Positions 1 through 11,433 of a stretch of 64,000 nucleotides of DNA are shown one piece after another. This DNA comes from Sternotherus odoratus (lineage: Eukaryota > Chordata > Testudines > Kinosternidae), in the NCBI GenBank assembly GCA_032164245.1, contig JAVMKO010000003.1, positions 31,805,390 through 31,869,389 on the forward strand, read 5' to 3'. Position numbers and translations under genes: made by a program. Below the pieces are notes generated by a model. The model searched no databases, had not been told where the DNA came from, and saw only the letters and a program-made list of their open reading frames with translations. How positions within the stretch are numbered: the stretch's first letter is position 1; the number at the start of each line of letters is the position of its first letter.

Positions 1-60
1 AATATGCTGACTTCAGCTATACTAGTCACATAGCTGAAGTTGTGTATCTTAGGTAGACAC
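1..60. repeat. Truncated hairpin MITE fragment
   Basis: The window opens with two inverted copies of the core TTCAGCTA/TAGCTGAA separated by a short loop, followed by TATCTTAGGT. The same core hairpin is found inside the MITE copies at 23755, 58275 and 58802, so this is probably the right-hand part of a copy cut by the window edge. No terminal repeat is visible, so the assignment rests on the core alone. Confidence 0.35.
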
Positions 61-2845
61 CCACCTCCCCCATTGTAGCCCAGGCCTAGGAGTCCTATGC
101 CTTTGCACCTTGAGTATCTGAGCCATCTTAAATGTCAGTACACATGGGGTGCATGCACATTGACCCACAGATCCAAACCTCCCAGTGGTAGTTGTAAAAG
201 GCCTTAACATTGATTCCCACTGTTACCATCTTTCTGCCTGCATTGCACGTCACAGAACAGTCCTTACAATCCAACTCAGATGCCTTTCTAAGGTAATTTC
301 CTTTCATGTTTTCCTTCTAAAATGATTTTTGCACAGGGTGGTGTGTATCGTTAAGGAGGATTCCTCATCATGGGTTGACCAAGACTGGTAATTGCAACAA
401 CTTTGCCATTAACACTCTTGGGGGCAGATTCCGAAACCCTTGCTTCCAATGAAGAGCAATTTACACCATGAGTTGCTGCCACTGAAATGAGTCTTAGTAA
501 GGAACTCTGGGTCTGGTCCTTGGTGATTACCTATCAAGCTATTCATGAAGAGGAAGTTTCATTAGACAATTAACTTTTTAAGAGAAGCATATTCACCACC
601 AGGTTGGTTTTCTTGGAGAAGGAAATTATAGTTATGGAATTTTGTAAGAGAAATGAGTAGAAAAGGGATTCCAGGGATAGGTACGATGGGAGAGGAATCT
701 TGGATGGATAATTTCATATTGAAAAGTGGGAAATAGGAAAAAAGGAGAGCAGGTGGTTATTTTTAAATTTTTAAATAAACTTTGGAATGATTTGGAAATA
801 AAAGTTGGCGGGTTGGGTTTGAGTTTTATTTTACCTGATTCAATCAACTATAGAAAATAATACCCCCCCCCCCCACTTGTCTTTTGCCTGGCAATTTATA
901 TCTCAAAGATTTTAATTGTATTAATTAAAATATGTTCTACCTGTTTTATTTTTATGTTAATGAGGGGTGGTAATTATATAACCCAACATGGTGTTCCAGT
1001 CTCATGTCATGCATGTTTTTCGTTAATCAATATTCATGTCCACGTCTGTAGCATTCTGTGGTCTCGGCTTCACAAAAAATATGAAACCCAACATTGGAAA
1101 AAATCTTTCTTGAACTACATTTCCCCTCCATCTGCTGTAGCTAGATCTGTCACAAGATGCTAACCCTAGTACACACAACACTAGCCCTTGCCTTTTCATT
1201 CTGCTAATTTATATCTGTCACATGGCTACATGAAATTAATTAATCCAGATGGCTAAAAAGCAGATCAGTTGAGGTGGGTATGAAGTGTAGACTTCTGAAA
1301 ATATAAACCACGTCACTTACCTATATGAGCTGTCTAGAAAGTGTATGAGTTTTGCAAAGAGATTTAAGATTTTAATTTAGGTTGGCATCTTTAGCTGTGC
1401 AACAGAAATATAACAAGCTGATTCTTAGTCTGGCAACATTACGTTTGTGATGGTTGGCAATGGAAAAAAGGAGGGCAAATCCTGGATGGCGTTGTGTTAG
1501 AACACCTTGGAGCTTTTCAGACAAGGGTCTACAGCTTGGAAGAAGAAAAGAAAGAAATTGTTTATTTCAACTTGTACTTTGGCTCCTGGCACTGTAGCAG
1601 ACACCTCAGAGGCCAGCATTGTCACATCTTGTCACTATGATCCCGCGCCCACTCTTATGTGTATGTACACTGAAAATGTGTTTCATTCACCTCTGTCAGT
1701 TCCAGAATTATGAAGCATGAAGAGGGACAAAATGCTGACATGTTAATGTAGGTTGTACATTTAGGTACCTGAAATACAAAAGAGCAGCCTATAACTCTGT
1801 AAGTGTGTCTGATAAGTGGTAAATGTCTAATATTTAGGTACAACAATTGTCCTTAGGAGCAGTTTTGTATGAATTCTCTTGCCCGTTGCAGAGCTTGTAT
1901 CTTCCAGGAAACACAAATTTGAGAATTTTGCCTCACAAATAGAGGAGATAATTATTAAGCTGGATCCTGACACAGGGGGCTTATGAGGCTGAGAGGAGGC
2001 TTTTGATGAGAAACCGCCTTAGACAAGGATTGTAGCCTGTTAAGTTTTAGTCACTGGGATGTGTGTTGTACTTTTACTTTATTTCTGTTTCTATCCTTGC
2101 TTCATACCACTTGAATCTCTGTTCTTTATTAATAAGCTCATTCTTGGGTTTACTATGAATTCCTTGCAGTGCAATATATTAAAGCATGCATCCCCAGCCG
2201 AGTTAACCGGCTGGCATGAGCACGGTCTCTGACACACCGTTTAGCAGCAGCAAATCTCTCTCTCTCTCTCGCTGAGGCCAAGGAGCTAACAAGGTGACTC
2301 TCAGTTCTGGATGCCCTGAGAAAGCACAAGATTGACAAATTTTCTCCCATTTCTCACCTGAAATGTGTCTTTATGATAGGGACATATCTGATAATAAAGG
2401 TTTTCTGAGCCCATTGAATTCACTCATTTATTTTTCAGAGCTTGATCTGGCTATGTACAGAGGCCCAGATCCTAACAAATATGTAGTTATGTAACTACCA
2501 TTAATGTCAACAGGAGTTAGGTTGCATAAATACTTGTGAGCATCTGGGACTGGGTACCTCTGGGTGATGCTATCTGGGAGTTTAAGATGCCAAGTTACTC
2601 ACCTAGTACCTTGCAGAACTAGGCCCAAAGTTATTTGGTTCCCCTGCATAGGATCCTCATGCACAAGTGCCAGATTTTGCACTGCTCTACGTGTGACATG
2701 AGCATAAATATCAGCTTATGGTCAGTACAAGCATTGGTGGACATAGGCATGAAACTGTATGAAACTTGGCAGCTATGGAGTCTGGGTGCTGCTGGGGGGG
2801 GTGTCAGGATAGATGGGTGAGTGTTTGGAAGGTGGTAGTGTGTCT
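61..2845. other. Non-coding stretch, no gene seen
   Basis: No open frame here exceeds about 70 codons and none resembles a known protein. The sequence is AT-rich with a C run near 865 and a short CT run near 2260. The segment 1960-2350 has a composition that reminds me of the 3' end of a retroelement, with T-rich blocks and TTAATAAG, but I could not place boundaries or duplications. Confidence 0.6.
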
Positions 2846-2849
2846 GCGA

Positions 2850-3262
2850 TCACAAACACCAACTTCCTGATTTCCCTGGGGGTGCTGGACCCCTGCTTCA
2901 CCCCAGACACTGCCTCCACCCCACTCCTTCCCCCAAGACTCACACCCGCCCCACCTCTATCCATCCCCGCTCTGCCCCCACCCTCCTCTTCCTGCTCCCA
3001 CTCTGCCTCCGCCACACCTCTTTCCACCCCATTCTGCTCCCTCCCTCGAATGCACACCACTGTCCTTCTGGCTCTTTCTGCCCCTGCTCTTCCCCCGCCC
3101 AGCGTTTCTTGCCTGCTGCTGAACAGCTGATCAGTGGTGGGCAGGAGGCGCTGGGGAGGGAGAGTAGGAGCTGCTTGGTGGGGTCCACCAGTGAGTGCTA
3201 TTTTTTTCTGTGGGTGCTCCAGCCCCAGAGCACCTAGGGAGTTAACGCCTATGGCTGGGATC
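2850..3262. mobile_element. GC-rich non-autonomous DNA element
   Basis: A sharp switch to C-rich sequence runs between two ends that are imperfectly inverted: the left part reads CCCTGGGGGTGCTGGAC and the right part GGGTGCTCCAGCCCC followed by GTTAACGCCTATGG. Related text (ATAGGC-CAACT) occurs in the hAT element at 24265. Clean terminal repeats or a duplication are not visible. The long open frames on both strands here come only from the lack of A and T and are not genes. Confidence 0.35.
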
Positions 3263-4187
3263 AATAGGTGCTAGAGGGTGGGGGTGCTGGGTGTCTGGAG
3301 GGAAGCTGGGTCGGAGACTTCTTGGGGAGACAAAAGCTAGTACTTGGCTCCTAACCTACTGTTTCTATCACCACTGTTGCCTCCTCTTCTGCTTGCCTTT
3401 ATGGGTGCTCATCTGATTGCTCCTTCTCTATGCAGATCCAGCAGGGAGCAGTCATACCAAAGTAGTTCCAGGTGGCCAGCAGTTTGAAGTCATTCCTGCA
3501 GCCCCACTGAATGTTTGACATACCTCAGTCCGGCTACGTGATTACACGGCAGAGCTATTACATGCATGTGTGTCATATGAACTGTGTGATTCTTGCCCAC
3601 CCTTATATGGAGTGTAGTGGTCATAAATAAAGAAACAAACAAATGTATTGCTGCAGGGTGGAGTGACTGAAATATCAACTGCTGTTTGGGCAAATAATCT
3701 TAATCGGTGCTAGTATGTTGGAAAAGTGCAGCTTCAATGCAGTAGCTTCTCAGAAGCAGCTGGAAACCCTCATGGCCTCAGTGGTAGGCTTCTAGTACAT
3801 GTATCGATCTACTGTATTATCCTCAGTTTCCTTCTGGTGCAAGGATGCTGATCCTGGAAGTGTGTCAATATATTGGTTCCCCAAGTGCTCCAAGATCACT
3901 CCTGGCTCTATTGCAAATAAAAGGTTGGTTAGTGGCTCAGCCTCTCCCTCTGAGTTAACCCAATCCAAGGCAGAATTGGGACCTGTTACCTAATTCACAT
4001 AAGGTGACATTCTCCCCTGTGCAGAGGGGCAGCACAAAGTCTATGCACCTCTTCAGTCTGTGAGAATCGTAGCTCAGACCTACGTGTGCAGTGAGATGCT
4101 GGAACATGGTGTAACTGTGGTACCTGAGGAGAAGCTCAGTGAATACAGCATTGCTTAAAATCATCATGTATGTGACAAGTGTGAACC
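3263..4187. other. Non-coding stretch, nothing recognised
   Basis: Mixed-composition sequence without long open frames, inverted repeats or tandem arrays that I can support. Confidence 0.55.
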
Positions 4188-4304
4188 TAGCGTGACCATT
4201 CAGCAAATTTGAAAAATTGGGATGGGGGGTAACAGGAACCTATATAAGAAAAAGACCCAAAAATCAGGACTGTCCCTATAAAATCAGGACATCTGGTCGC
4301 CCTA
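4188..4304 (+). mobile_element. Small MITE, TAGGGTGACC family
   Basis: A 117-bp element with ends TAGCGTGACC and GGTCGCCCTA, which are inverted copies of each other, each bounded by TA as expected for a TA-targeting element (Tc1/mariner type is the natural guess). The interior GAAAAATTGGG is shared with the copy at 14464, which lies in the opposite orientation. No coding capacity. Confidence 0.6.
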
Positions 4305-6192
4305 CATGAACCAGATGGATCATACATAATCTGGTTGGTACAGTCACAGTATACAACTCTTAGCAGGAAGGGGAGTCAAGCATATATATCAAGGGAAGAC
4401 AACACTCCATATATGAAAAGTGTGGTAAGGTTTATAGAAAAGAAAATAACTCCCAAGTGTCTGAGTTTTTGCATTAGTTATTGGGTTTCAGTCTGAATGT
4501 GAGATATACACCATTGAACAATATCAGGAAGGAGATTAGTTCATAATGTCAAGAGACAAGAGTTATTTTTGGCAGGCTTTTATGCATCTGTTTACGTTAT
4601 ATGGAAGCATCTTTCAGTGAGCTGGGAATAAATTGTAATGTAATGTAATGTAAAGGATCTGGGTTAGACAAAAACCAGGAAATTAAGAATTTGGCTCCAA
4701 ACTCTAACCATCTCCACATCCTATTATTATATTAAGTCAATGGCATATTATTATTTATTTAATGACACCGAAAAGTGTGCTTGGTGTCTCCTAGTACAGA
4801 TGAAAGGTAAGATCTCTGCCTATAAGTAACTTTCCAGTCCAGCAAAGCACTTAAGTACATGCATAACTTTAAACATGGATAGGAGCAGTGCCATTGATTT
4901 CAAGGGCTTAAAGTCATACACATATACAAGTGCTTTTCTGGACTAGGGCCTAATATCAGACATGGCACAATAAAGATTGTAAAAGAGAGTGGGTAGTGGA
5001 GAGGTAGGGAAGATGGGGTAACATGACAAAGAGGCTGTTGCTACTGAGCCACCATACCACACAGCATGATGGAGCTAAAAAAATTATATCAATAGATAGA
5101 ATGAATAAGTAGCTATCATGGAGGAAGTGAGTCTTCAGGAGGGATTTAAGAGAGGGGAATATAGTAGCTCTGAAAATCAGCTCTGGAAGGGCCTTCCAGG
5201 GGAAAGGAACAGCATCATAGGCAGTTGTGGGAGAAGCAAACAAAGCAGGGTAGTGTCACTTGTGGAGCTGAGTGGGTGAGAAACAAAGTAATAAGAGAGA
5301 AAGCCAGCAGGATACATGATGATGTTGGTATTCGAAAATATCTAGACATCATTAATGGATCACCAGGTTTCTGAAAACAAGATCATTGTAGTCTAGCGTT
5401 TAGCCATCTATGTAAATTGACTCCATGAGGAGGAGGCTGAAGCTCAATATCTAAGTACTTCAACGTGGAGTTTAGTAGGAAACAGGAAAAAGCTAGAGTC
5501 GAGCCAGATCTGAAGCCTGGATTACTAGTTTCAATTTTGGAGACTTGACTAAAATTGGACCCAAATCCAAATCAAAGCAAAATCAAAAACACCAGGCTTT
5601 TGCCAAGCTCTGAAGTAAATACATTCTCAGCTGGCATAGGTCGAAGTAGCCTAAAAGATCTGGCTTGAAGACTTCTGTGTTTGTTTGTTTTTTAGAAAGT
5701 GGGGAATGGTATGACAGAAGTGGCTGTCCTCCCTACCAATCCGGGAGTGGGTAAATCCAGGGACACTATCTGGCACAAATTTAAGACATTTATCCAGTGC
5801 AGTAGACATCTTGGGTTCGTAGACACCACTAGCACAACCCAAGGATATTTCCTTCTATTTTTATATAACATACAGGTCAGGATATAGACAAATTGTTGAC
5901 ATTAAAATAAATGAAAAATGAAGGTGACTAAACAGGGGCATGTGAAGAACCCATTTTGATTTCCGAAAGCCATTTTCTCTGTCCATTAATATATTCACAG
6001 AGGGCTAAATCCAACATTTTCTCCACAGAGCTATCTGTTGTGTCATATAATCTCAAACATCAACTTTCATAGAATGCATCATCCACCAGTGCTAGAGGCT
6101 ATGTAAATGTATTAGGCCCTTTGTTAATTCTCTCATCACCTCCATTTACCTTTTCTTTGACTCTGTCACTTTCAGATAAATGGGAGATCACT
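4305..6192. other. Non-coding stretch with small repeats
   Basis: No gene is visible. Around 4635-4652 the pentamer TAATG is repeated three times. Around 4843-4948 there is a decayed copy of a dispersed repeat containing GCAAAGCACTTAAG and, inverted, AAGTGCTTTTCTGGAC; further copies are at 12385 and 54435. Confidence 0.5.
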
Positions 6193-6333
6193 TACCGTGT
6201 TTCCCCGAAAATAAGACAGTGTCTTATATTAATTTTTGTTCCCAAAATTACATTACATTATATTACAGCGAGAGGCAAAACTGGAAGTACGTCTTATTTT
6301 CGGGGGATGTCTTACTTTCGGGGAAACAGGGTA
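6193..6333. mobile_element. Short palindromic MITE, CCCCGAAAATAAGAC ends
   Basis: The 141-bp unit begins ACCGTGTTTCCCCGAAAATA and ends with an inverted copy containing TTTCGGGGAAAC. Both ends abut TA, consistent with a TA duplication. The interior is AT-rich and has no coding potential. It is probably a Tc1/mariner-type MITE, but no transposase is present to confirm this. Confidence 0.6.
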
Positions 6334-6524
6334 TGTGTCTTTCAGAAGAAGCTTTGCAAGTATTTGTGTACTGAATGTCTAATCCAAACTTCTAAGGGAA
6401 GTTTGCAGGATAGGTTTCCTGAATAAAATTTTATTTTTTACACTTCAGGGCAATATGGTTGGGGAAATTTGAGGATCCATAATAGTATATTTGTATGAAT
6501 ATTGGAGGATCTATACAACTCCTC

Positions 6525-6945
6525 TAAAGGCAAGTCTATACTACAAAATTAAGTCAATGTAAATTATGTCAATGTACAGCCACCACAATAATGAAATCGT
6601 TTTTGCAATTTTTTGCATCTTTGCACACATTATGCTGCTTGTGTTGATGGTGTGCCTCCTCACTAGGAGCCCGTGCACAGATTTAACGGTCATTGTGGAA
6701 CAGCTTCTGAAAGGCAGCAACAGTCAAGGTAAGCCAACAGTCTACCATCACACTGTGCTGAGCTACCTACATCGACCGCGGTGCTACTCCTCTCATGGAG
6801 GTGGAGTTATTAAATCGGTGTAGTGGGCAAGTTATATCGGTGGGAGCTGAGTAGATTCTGTGTTTAGATTTAGTGTAGATGCTAACAGGTTGATTTAAGC
6901 TGCCTTTTGTCAACCTAGCTCTGTAGTGTAGACCAGCGCGAAGTA
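6525..6945. mobile_element. Candidate MITE, AAGTCTATACTAC ends
   Basis: The left end AAGTCTATACTACA and the right end TGTAGTGTAGACC are imperfect inverted repeats of the type seen in other MITEs of this window (45609, 51705). TA dinucleotides lie next to both. Boundaries are approximate. Confidence 0.4.
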
Positions 6946-7289
6946 ATTTTGGATGAATGCAGCCCAAACTCATTGGAAGCACAACTTGGCCATGAAGCGA
7001 GGTCACTCACATTTCCAGGCTCTGCATCCTTGCACCAGAAGGAAACTGAAGATAATACCGGAGTTTGATACACGCATGGGAAACCGACCCATGACGGTGT
7101 CCAGCTGCTGCGGAGACGCTACTGCATTGCAGCTGCACTTTCCCACCCTATCTAGTTCCTCGCTCCCACTACGGTTACCTACCGGTTGCATCTTGAATCA
7201 TTCCACTGCGCAGCAACAGGTTCCTTTGTTTTCTGGCCCCCCAAAAGAACAAATATGTCCAGGGCGGAGGTCACTTGTAAGCATTAGAT

Positions 7290-8110
7290 TTTAAATGTAA
7301 CGTGGCCACAATGCCGGGGTTATAGGCCATTGACGACGAATGAGCCCCTGATGGAGCAGGAGGGACGTTGGGAAGAAAAGCCTGATCGCTGCCCGGGAAA
7401 GCCGACCTGTCCCGCGGGGCAGCCGAACAAAGGCGCATCGAGGAGATCAATGTGCCGAGGCCGAGCGGGTTGCCGCACGTAGGGGGGCGGGGGGCTCACA
7501 CAAAGGACCCCCCCGGGACCCTCCCGCGAATCGAGCGCTCATGCCGGCTGGTGGCCGTGCAGCCATTTGCACGGCGCGCGTCGCACCCCGGCGCTCCCGC
7601 CCGGCACACACACTCCCGGGCCGGGCCGCGCGCGCAGGCAGCTCCCGCCGGGCGCGGACGTGCCGATCCCCGGGGTGTGTTACACGCGGACGGAGCGGGA
7701 ACAGCACCGAACCCACCGGCGCCGCCAAGCAGCCGCTCCCGGCCCCGCCAGCGGCTGGCTCCGGAGCCCGGGAACCGCAGCGGAGCGGGGGCTGCCGCCT
7801 GGACCCCCCAGGCGTTTGCAAATTGATCTCTTCCCCTTCTCCCCCCCGCAGCCGCGGCCGGAGCAGGGCACCGCAGGGAGGGCGCGGGGAGGTCTCCTGC
7901 CACGGCCTGGCGCTCGGCTGGCCCGCGGCGTGGGCTGGCTCATGAAAGCCAGGAGAGGTGGAGGTGCGGTCGGGACCGGCTCGCGCAGGGCCTCAGGAAG
8001 CGCCTTGTCCCGCCGCGCGGGGCTGAAACTGATCGCCCAAGGCACCGGACACGCTGCCCAGAGGTAAGCGCTTGGCTAGCCCTGTGCTGCTCAGCCCCAC
8101 CGTGCAAAGG
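7290..8110 (+). promoter_or_regulatory. KBTBD11: CpG island, likely KBTBD11 promoter
   Basis: An abrupt block of about 0.8 kb is dense in CG dinucleotides, while the sequence on both sides is AT-rich. It contains no repeat signature that I recognise. The only host gene in the window is KBTBD11, whose coding exon starts 26 kb downstream on the same strand. From family knowledge, vertebrate KBTBD11 has its whole coding sequence in one exon preceded by a distant non-coding exon, so this island fits as its promoter and first exon. The overlapping open frames on both strands are arginine-, proline- and alanine-rich and look like composition artefacts. The assignment to KBTBD11 is inference; a separate or antisense transcript is possible. 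Confidence 0.6.
8055..8072 (+). other. KBTBD11: Splice donor at end of putative first exon
   Basis: The sequence CCCAGAG followed by GTAAGCG matches the vertebrate 5' splice consensus closely, with the exon ending at 8063 and the intron starting at 8064. It lies at the downstream edge of the CpG island, where a non-coding first exon would be expected to end. The transcription start is not identifiable from sequence alone. Confidence 0.5.
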
Positions 8111-9908
8111 CGTCCACTGCTGCTGCCCCGCTCAGGTGCAGAGCCCAAGCGGCCCTGGCCGGCGAGTCAAACCTAACGGTTGCCATCAAAGGAGTGAAAA
8201 TGCATCCCCGTGGGGCTGGGTTTGGCAGCTCCCCGGCCCTGTCCCCCCCGGTCCAGCGGATTTCTTGAGGACGGGTGGAGAACTAAGTTCCCCACAACGT
8301 GTTAATGATGCACTTGCTCTACAGATCTTAAGTAGGAGCAAATTCTTCACCTCTGCTGTGCATGATCCTCTGAGACTCTATTTAAAAAAACCCATCACAG
8401 CGCAACACTTAATTAAGGAACAACCTAGTGAATTTGTTCCTAATTTTTTTTTTTTTGTTAAAGCAGCCGACGAACGCTAAATGTGTTTATTAATGGAGAT
8501 TTGGAACTCTGTCAGTTTTAATCATGCTTTTCTCTTCTGTCAATCCTGATTAATCCAGTTCACTGCCTACCCTGTATAGTAGGGCCGCAGCAGCACTGAG
8601 CATGCTCCCCTATAGAGAGGCATATTTTCTTCTCTTCTCCTGCTCTCTCACGTAGTAAACCACGTTAAGATAGTTTTACCCCACCCTCCACAACACCCAC
8701 TTTTCCTTTTTGCCTTTACTCCTCCTGACCTATTAGAAATCTGAATGACTCAGCACCTTTACAGTCATGTTTCAGCCTGTTTAACAGCAGCATAATAGTA
8801 GATTCCATCATTCATTTCTATTGAACACTTGCCCAGCCTACTAAAATCACATGAACCGTACAAGTCCTCAGTATGCGTGCACATATGACTTAACATCATG
8901 GCAGGTAACGCCTCAGGAAGAATTCTACAGAATTTAATAGAGTTGGAACCAATATGGGTTTCTAAATCTTATTCTATAAACCTATAAAACAGAACAAAAA
9001 GCAATACACTTTATTAAATTATAAATTAAATTAATATTAGGCATTGTTTAAATTACAGAAGGGTTATGATTTTAACTTAATTCAGTAGGGCTTTTCCACA
9101 ATGGCATGCAATAATATAGATCAATGTATATATCCTTTTCTCTGTCTCCTCTGTTTACAGAGCTTAAGGACTCCTGCTATTTCACAAATTGACAATGTCC
9201 CAAAAGAAATAAGTTTACTTATTTACTGTGAGTAACAAAATCTTCATTGGCATTTATTAAGACATATTTATTCCATGGTTTAGGTGGCCAGCATATCCCT
9301 CTTCCTGCCAGTAAAATTATTCCGATTCTTCCCTTGCTTTCTCTGTGCCCCTCAGATAGCATTTATTCATTCTTTAATTAGGAAATCCTAATGCACGTCA
9401 ATGGGTTACCTCCGGCTATCCAATACTAATGGTGTGCTATGATGGGAAGCCCTCATAACACCAAGGGTATTGGGACCCCATCTTGCCAGCCTTCTCTGAT
9501 GTAAGTAAATGTTCCTACTGTGAACATGATTACAATAAGTTTAGTGGGTATGGTTGTGGAACTGAGTCTTGGCATTGTGAAAAGATGGGTTCCTTTAACA
9601 AACTGTTTTCTTCTGCAAGTGTGTTATTCACATGACTTTCTCATATAAAAACAACAAAAAAACCCAAATAAAAATAGTAATTTTTCTACAACCCAAAACC
9701 TTTTAAGCTTTTAATGTGGATAGATTTAAAACTTGCATAAACATTAGGTCACAAGTATTTGGCAGGCTTATTTAATGAAAGCCATTAACCGTCCCTATAA
9801 TAAAGTGAGATTATAGTGTTTAGAACTGTCCTAGGTTTACACAGAAAGTAGAAAGCTCAAGTCCTGAGCTGCTGAGCATGCTCAGTGGAGTATCTTAACA
9901 TTTTAAAT
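8111..9908. other. Non-coding, putative KBTBD11 intron start
   Basis: AT-rich sequence with no long open frame and no mobile element that I can delimit. If the first-exon model is right this is the 5' part of the KBTBD11 intron. Confidence 0.5.
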
Positions 9909-10217
9909 CAGGGGTCGGCAACCTTTCTGAAGTGGTGTGCCGAGTCTTCATTTATTCACTGTAATTTAAGGTTTCACGTACCAGTAATACATTTTAACGT
10001 TTTTAGAAGTTCTCTTTCTATGTCTATAATATATAACTAAACTATTGTTGTATATAAAGTAAATAAGGTTTTTAAAATGTTTAAGACGCTTCACTTAAAA
10101 TTAAATTAAAATGGAAAGCCCCCAGGACCAGTGGCCAGGACCCAGGTAGTGTGAGTGCCCCTGAAAATCACTCCGCGTGCTGCCTTTGGCACCTGTGCCA
10201 TAGGTTGCCTACCCCTG
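9909..10217 (+). mobile_element. Non-autonomous hAT element (GGGGTCGGCAACC)
   Basis: The ends CAGGGGTCGGCAACC and GGTTGCCTACCCCTG are inverted copies. The 8 bp on the left (TTTTAAAT) and right (TCCTAAAT) agree at six positions, a decayed 8-bp duplication typical of hAT transposition. The interior is AT-rich and non-coding. A second copy in the opposite orientation is at 25214. Confidence 0.75.
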
Positions 10218-10225
10218 TCCTAAAT

Positions 10226-10390
10226 GATCCTATTGCAACCAGAAATAAGGTGGTTGAGGTAATATTTTGTTGGGCCAAGACAAGATTTCAGGCTCTCACA
10301 GAGTTTTTCTTCAGGTTTGGGAAAGGTACTGATGAGAGCACCACAGCTAAATACAAAGGGGGAACAGATTGTTTAGTGTAAGGAGTTAAC
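10226..10390 (-). repeat. Dispersed repeat fragment (GGTAATATTTTGTTGG)
   Basis: The text GGTTGAGGTAATATTTTGTT, then GGGCCAAGACAAG, then a segment with TTTTTCTTCAGG belongs to a dispersed repeat I know from turtle and other vertebrate sequence. A related 5' end appears at 63915 at the window edge. The class (SINE or LINE-derived) is not resolved. It directly abuts the right duplication of the hAT element. Confidence 0.4.
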
Positions 10391-10520
10391 ATGTCAGAGA
10401 CCATTGAAGGTGAAGTGGGCAGTTAACACCTCTGCAGTCCCAGGATGAAGGAGGGTTAGTGGGTTACAGATCATTGTAATGAGCCTTAAATCCGGCATCT
10501 TTATTGAGTTCATGATTTTT
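10391..10520. other. Non-coding spacer
   Basis: Short unremarkable sequence between the preceding repeat and the MITE beginning at 10521. Confidence 0.4.
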
Positions 10521-11433
10521 AGGCTGTGGTTAGACTACAGGGGGAAGCGCTATTGTTTATAGCGCTTCCCGATTTAGCGCTACAGCTGTTGCGCTAGAGG
10601 GTGTCCAGATTGAAGCCCTCTAGCGCAAGAGAGCGAACACATTTGTCCTGCTTTTGGCGACAGAAGCAGTTGCGGGATAGGGCAGGTATCCCAGCATTCA
10701 GCTGGGTGTAGCCCTCTTTGAAAAGGAGTGGGGTGAGGGGGGACTGGGAAGGGAGGGAACTTCTGGCTGTCAGTTTCATTTCCGAAACTGACAGGCTCTG
10801 CTCCTCCCTTCCCTAACCATTTATTTGGGGGGGTTTCAGCGGCAGGGGCAGGGGCTGGGAGCACCTCCGGGCTGCCGCCCACAGCGGCAGGGGACCCCGC
10901 AGCCCTGCCGCCCGCAGCGGCAGGGGACCCCGCAGCCCTGCCGCCCGCAGCGGCAGGGGACCCCGCAGCCCTGCCGCCCGCAGCGGCAGGGGACCCCGCA
11001 GCCCTGCCGCCCGCAGCGGCAGGGGACCCCGCAGCCCTGCCGCCCGCAGCGGCAGGGGACCCCGCAGCCCTGCCGCCCGCAGCGGCACGGTTTCCAATTT
11101 TTATATGATTTTGGGGGAGGGTTCTGACGTGGGGGTCACCTGGGGACGGGACAGAAATGTTTTAAATGGTGGCCAGAGAGGATGCAATGGGGATTCTGGG
11201 CCAGGATGCCGGAGGCTGGAGGCTCACTATCACGCAGGGCAGTACACATTGCATCCCTTGCGTTACAACAGCAGCGCTGAGAGCTTTATTCCTCTCGTTT
11301 TGAGGTATACCAGTACCGCTTTAAAAGGTCAGTTAAAGCGGAAAAACTGGCTTGGGAGTGTGTACTGGCAGGGCTATTGTAGCGCTAAAGAGGGGTTTTA
11401 GCGCTAAAACAGCCCCAGTCTAACCACAGTGTC
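10521..11433. mobile_element. DNA element with AGCGCTA-rich ends
   Basis: The ends carry CTGTGGTTAGACT on the left and its inverse AGTCTAACCACAG on the right. Both flanks inside the ends contain several copies of the palindrome AGCGCT (four near the left end, two near the right). TTA precedes and TAA follows the ends, so the target duplication is ambiguous. The centre is occupied by a GC-rich 33-bp tandem array. A related architecture is found at 53115. No transposase frame is present. Confidence 0.6.
10872..11087. repeat. 33-bp minisatellite, about 6.5 copies
   Basis: The unit contains CAGCGGCAGGGGACCCC followed by GCAGCCCTGCCGCCCG and repeats almost without change. Because 33 is a multiple of three, long open frames of 11-residue repeats appear on both strands; these are by-products. 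The array is internal to the DNA element at 10521-11433. Confidence 0.9.

Noticed and set aside
1960..2350. Possible LTR or retroelement 3' end
   Set aside because: Composition is suggestive, but no TG...CA ends, polyadenylation signal in place, or target duplication could be found.
2773..3264. 163-codon minus-strand frame
   Set aside because: It coincides with a GC-rich non-autonomous DNA element and has no domain.
7447..8067. Several overlapping 120-170 codon frames on both strands
   Set aside because: They coincide with the CpG island and consist of Arg/Pro/Ala-rich text in every register, as expected from composition.
10813..11127. Frames with perfect 11-residue repeats on both strands
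   Set aside because: They are produced by the 33-bp minisatellite inside a DNA element; no start context or flanking coding sequence supports a protein.
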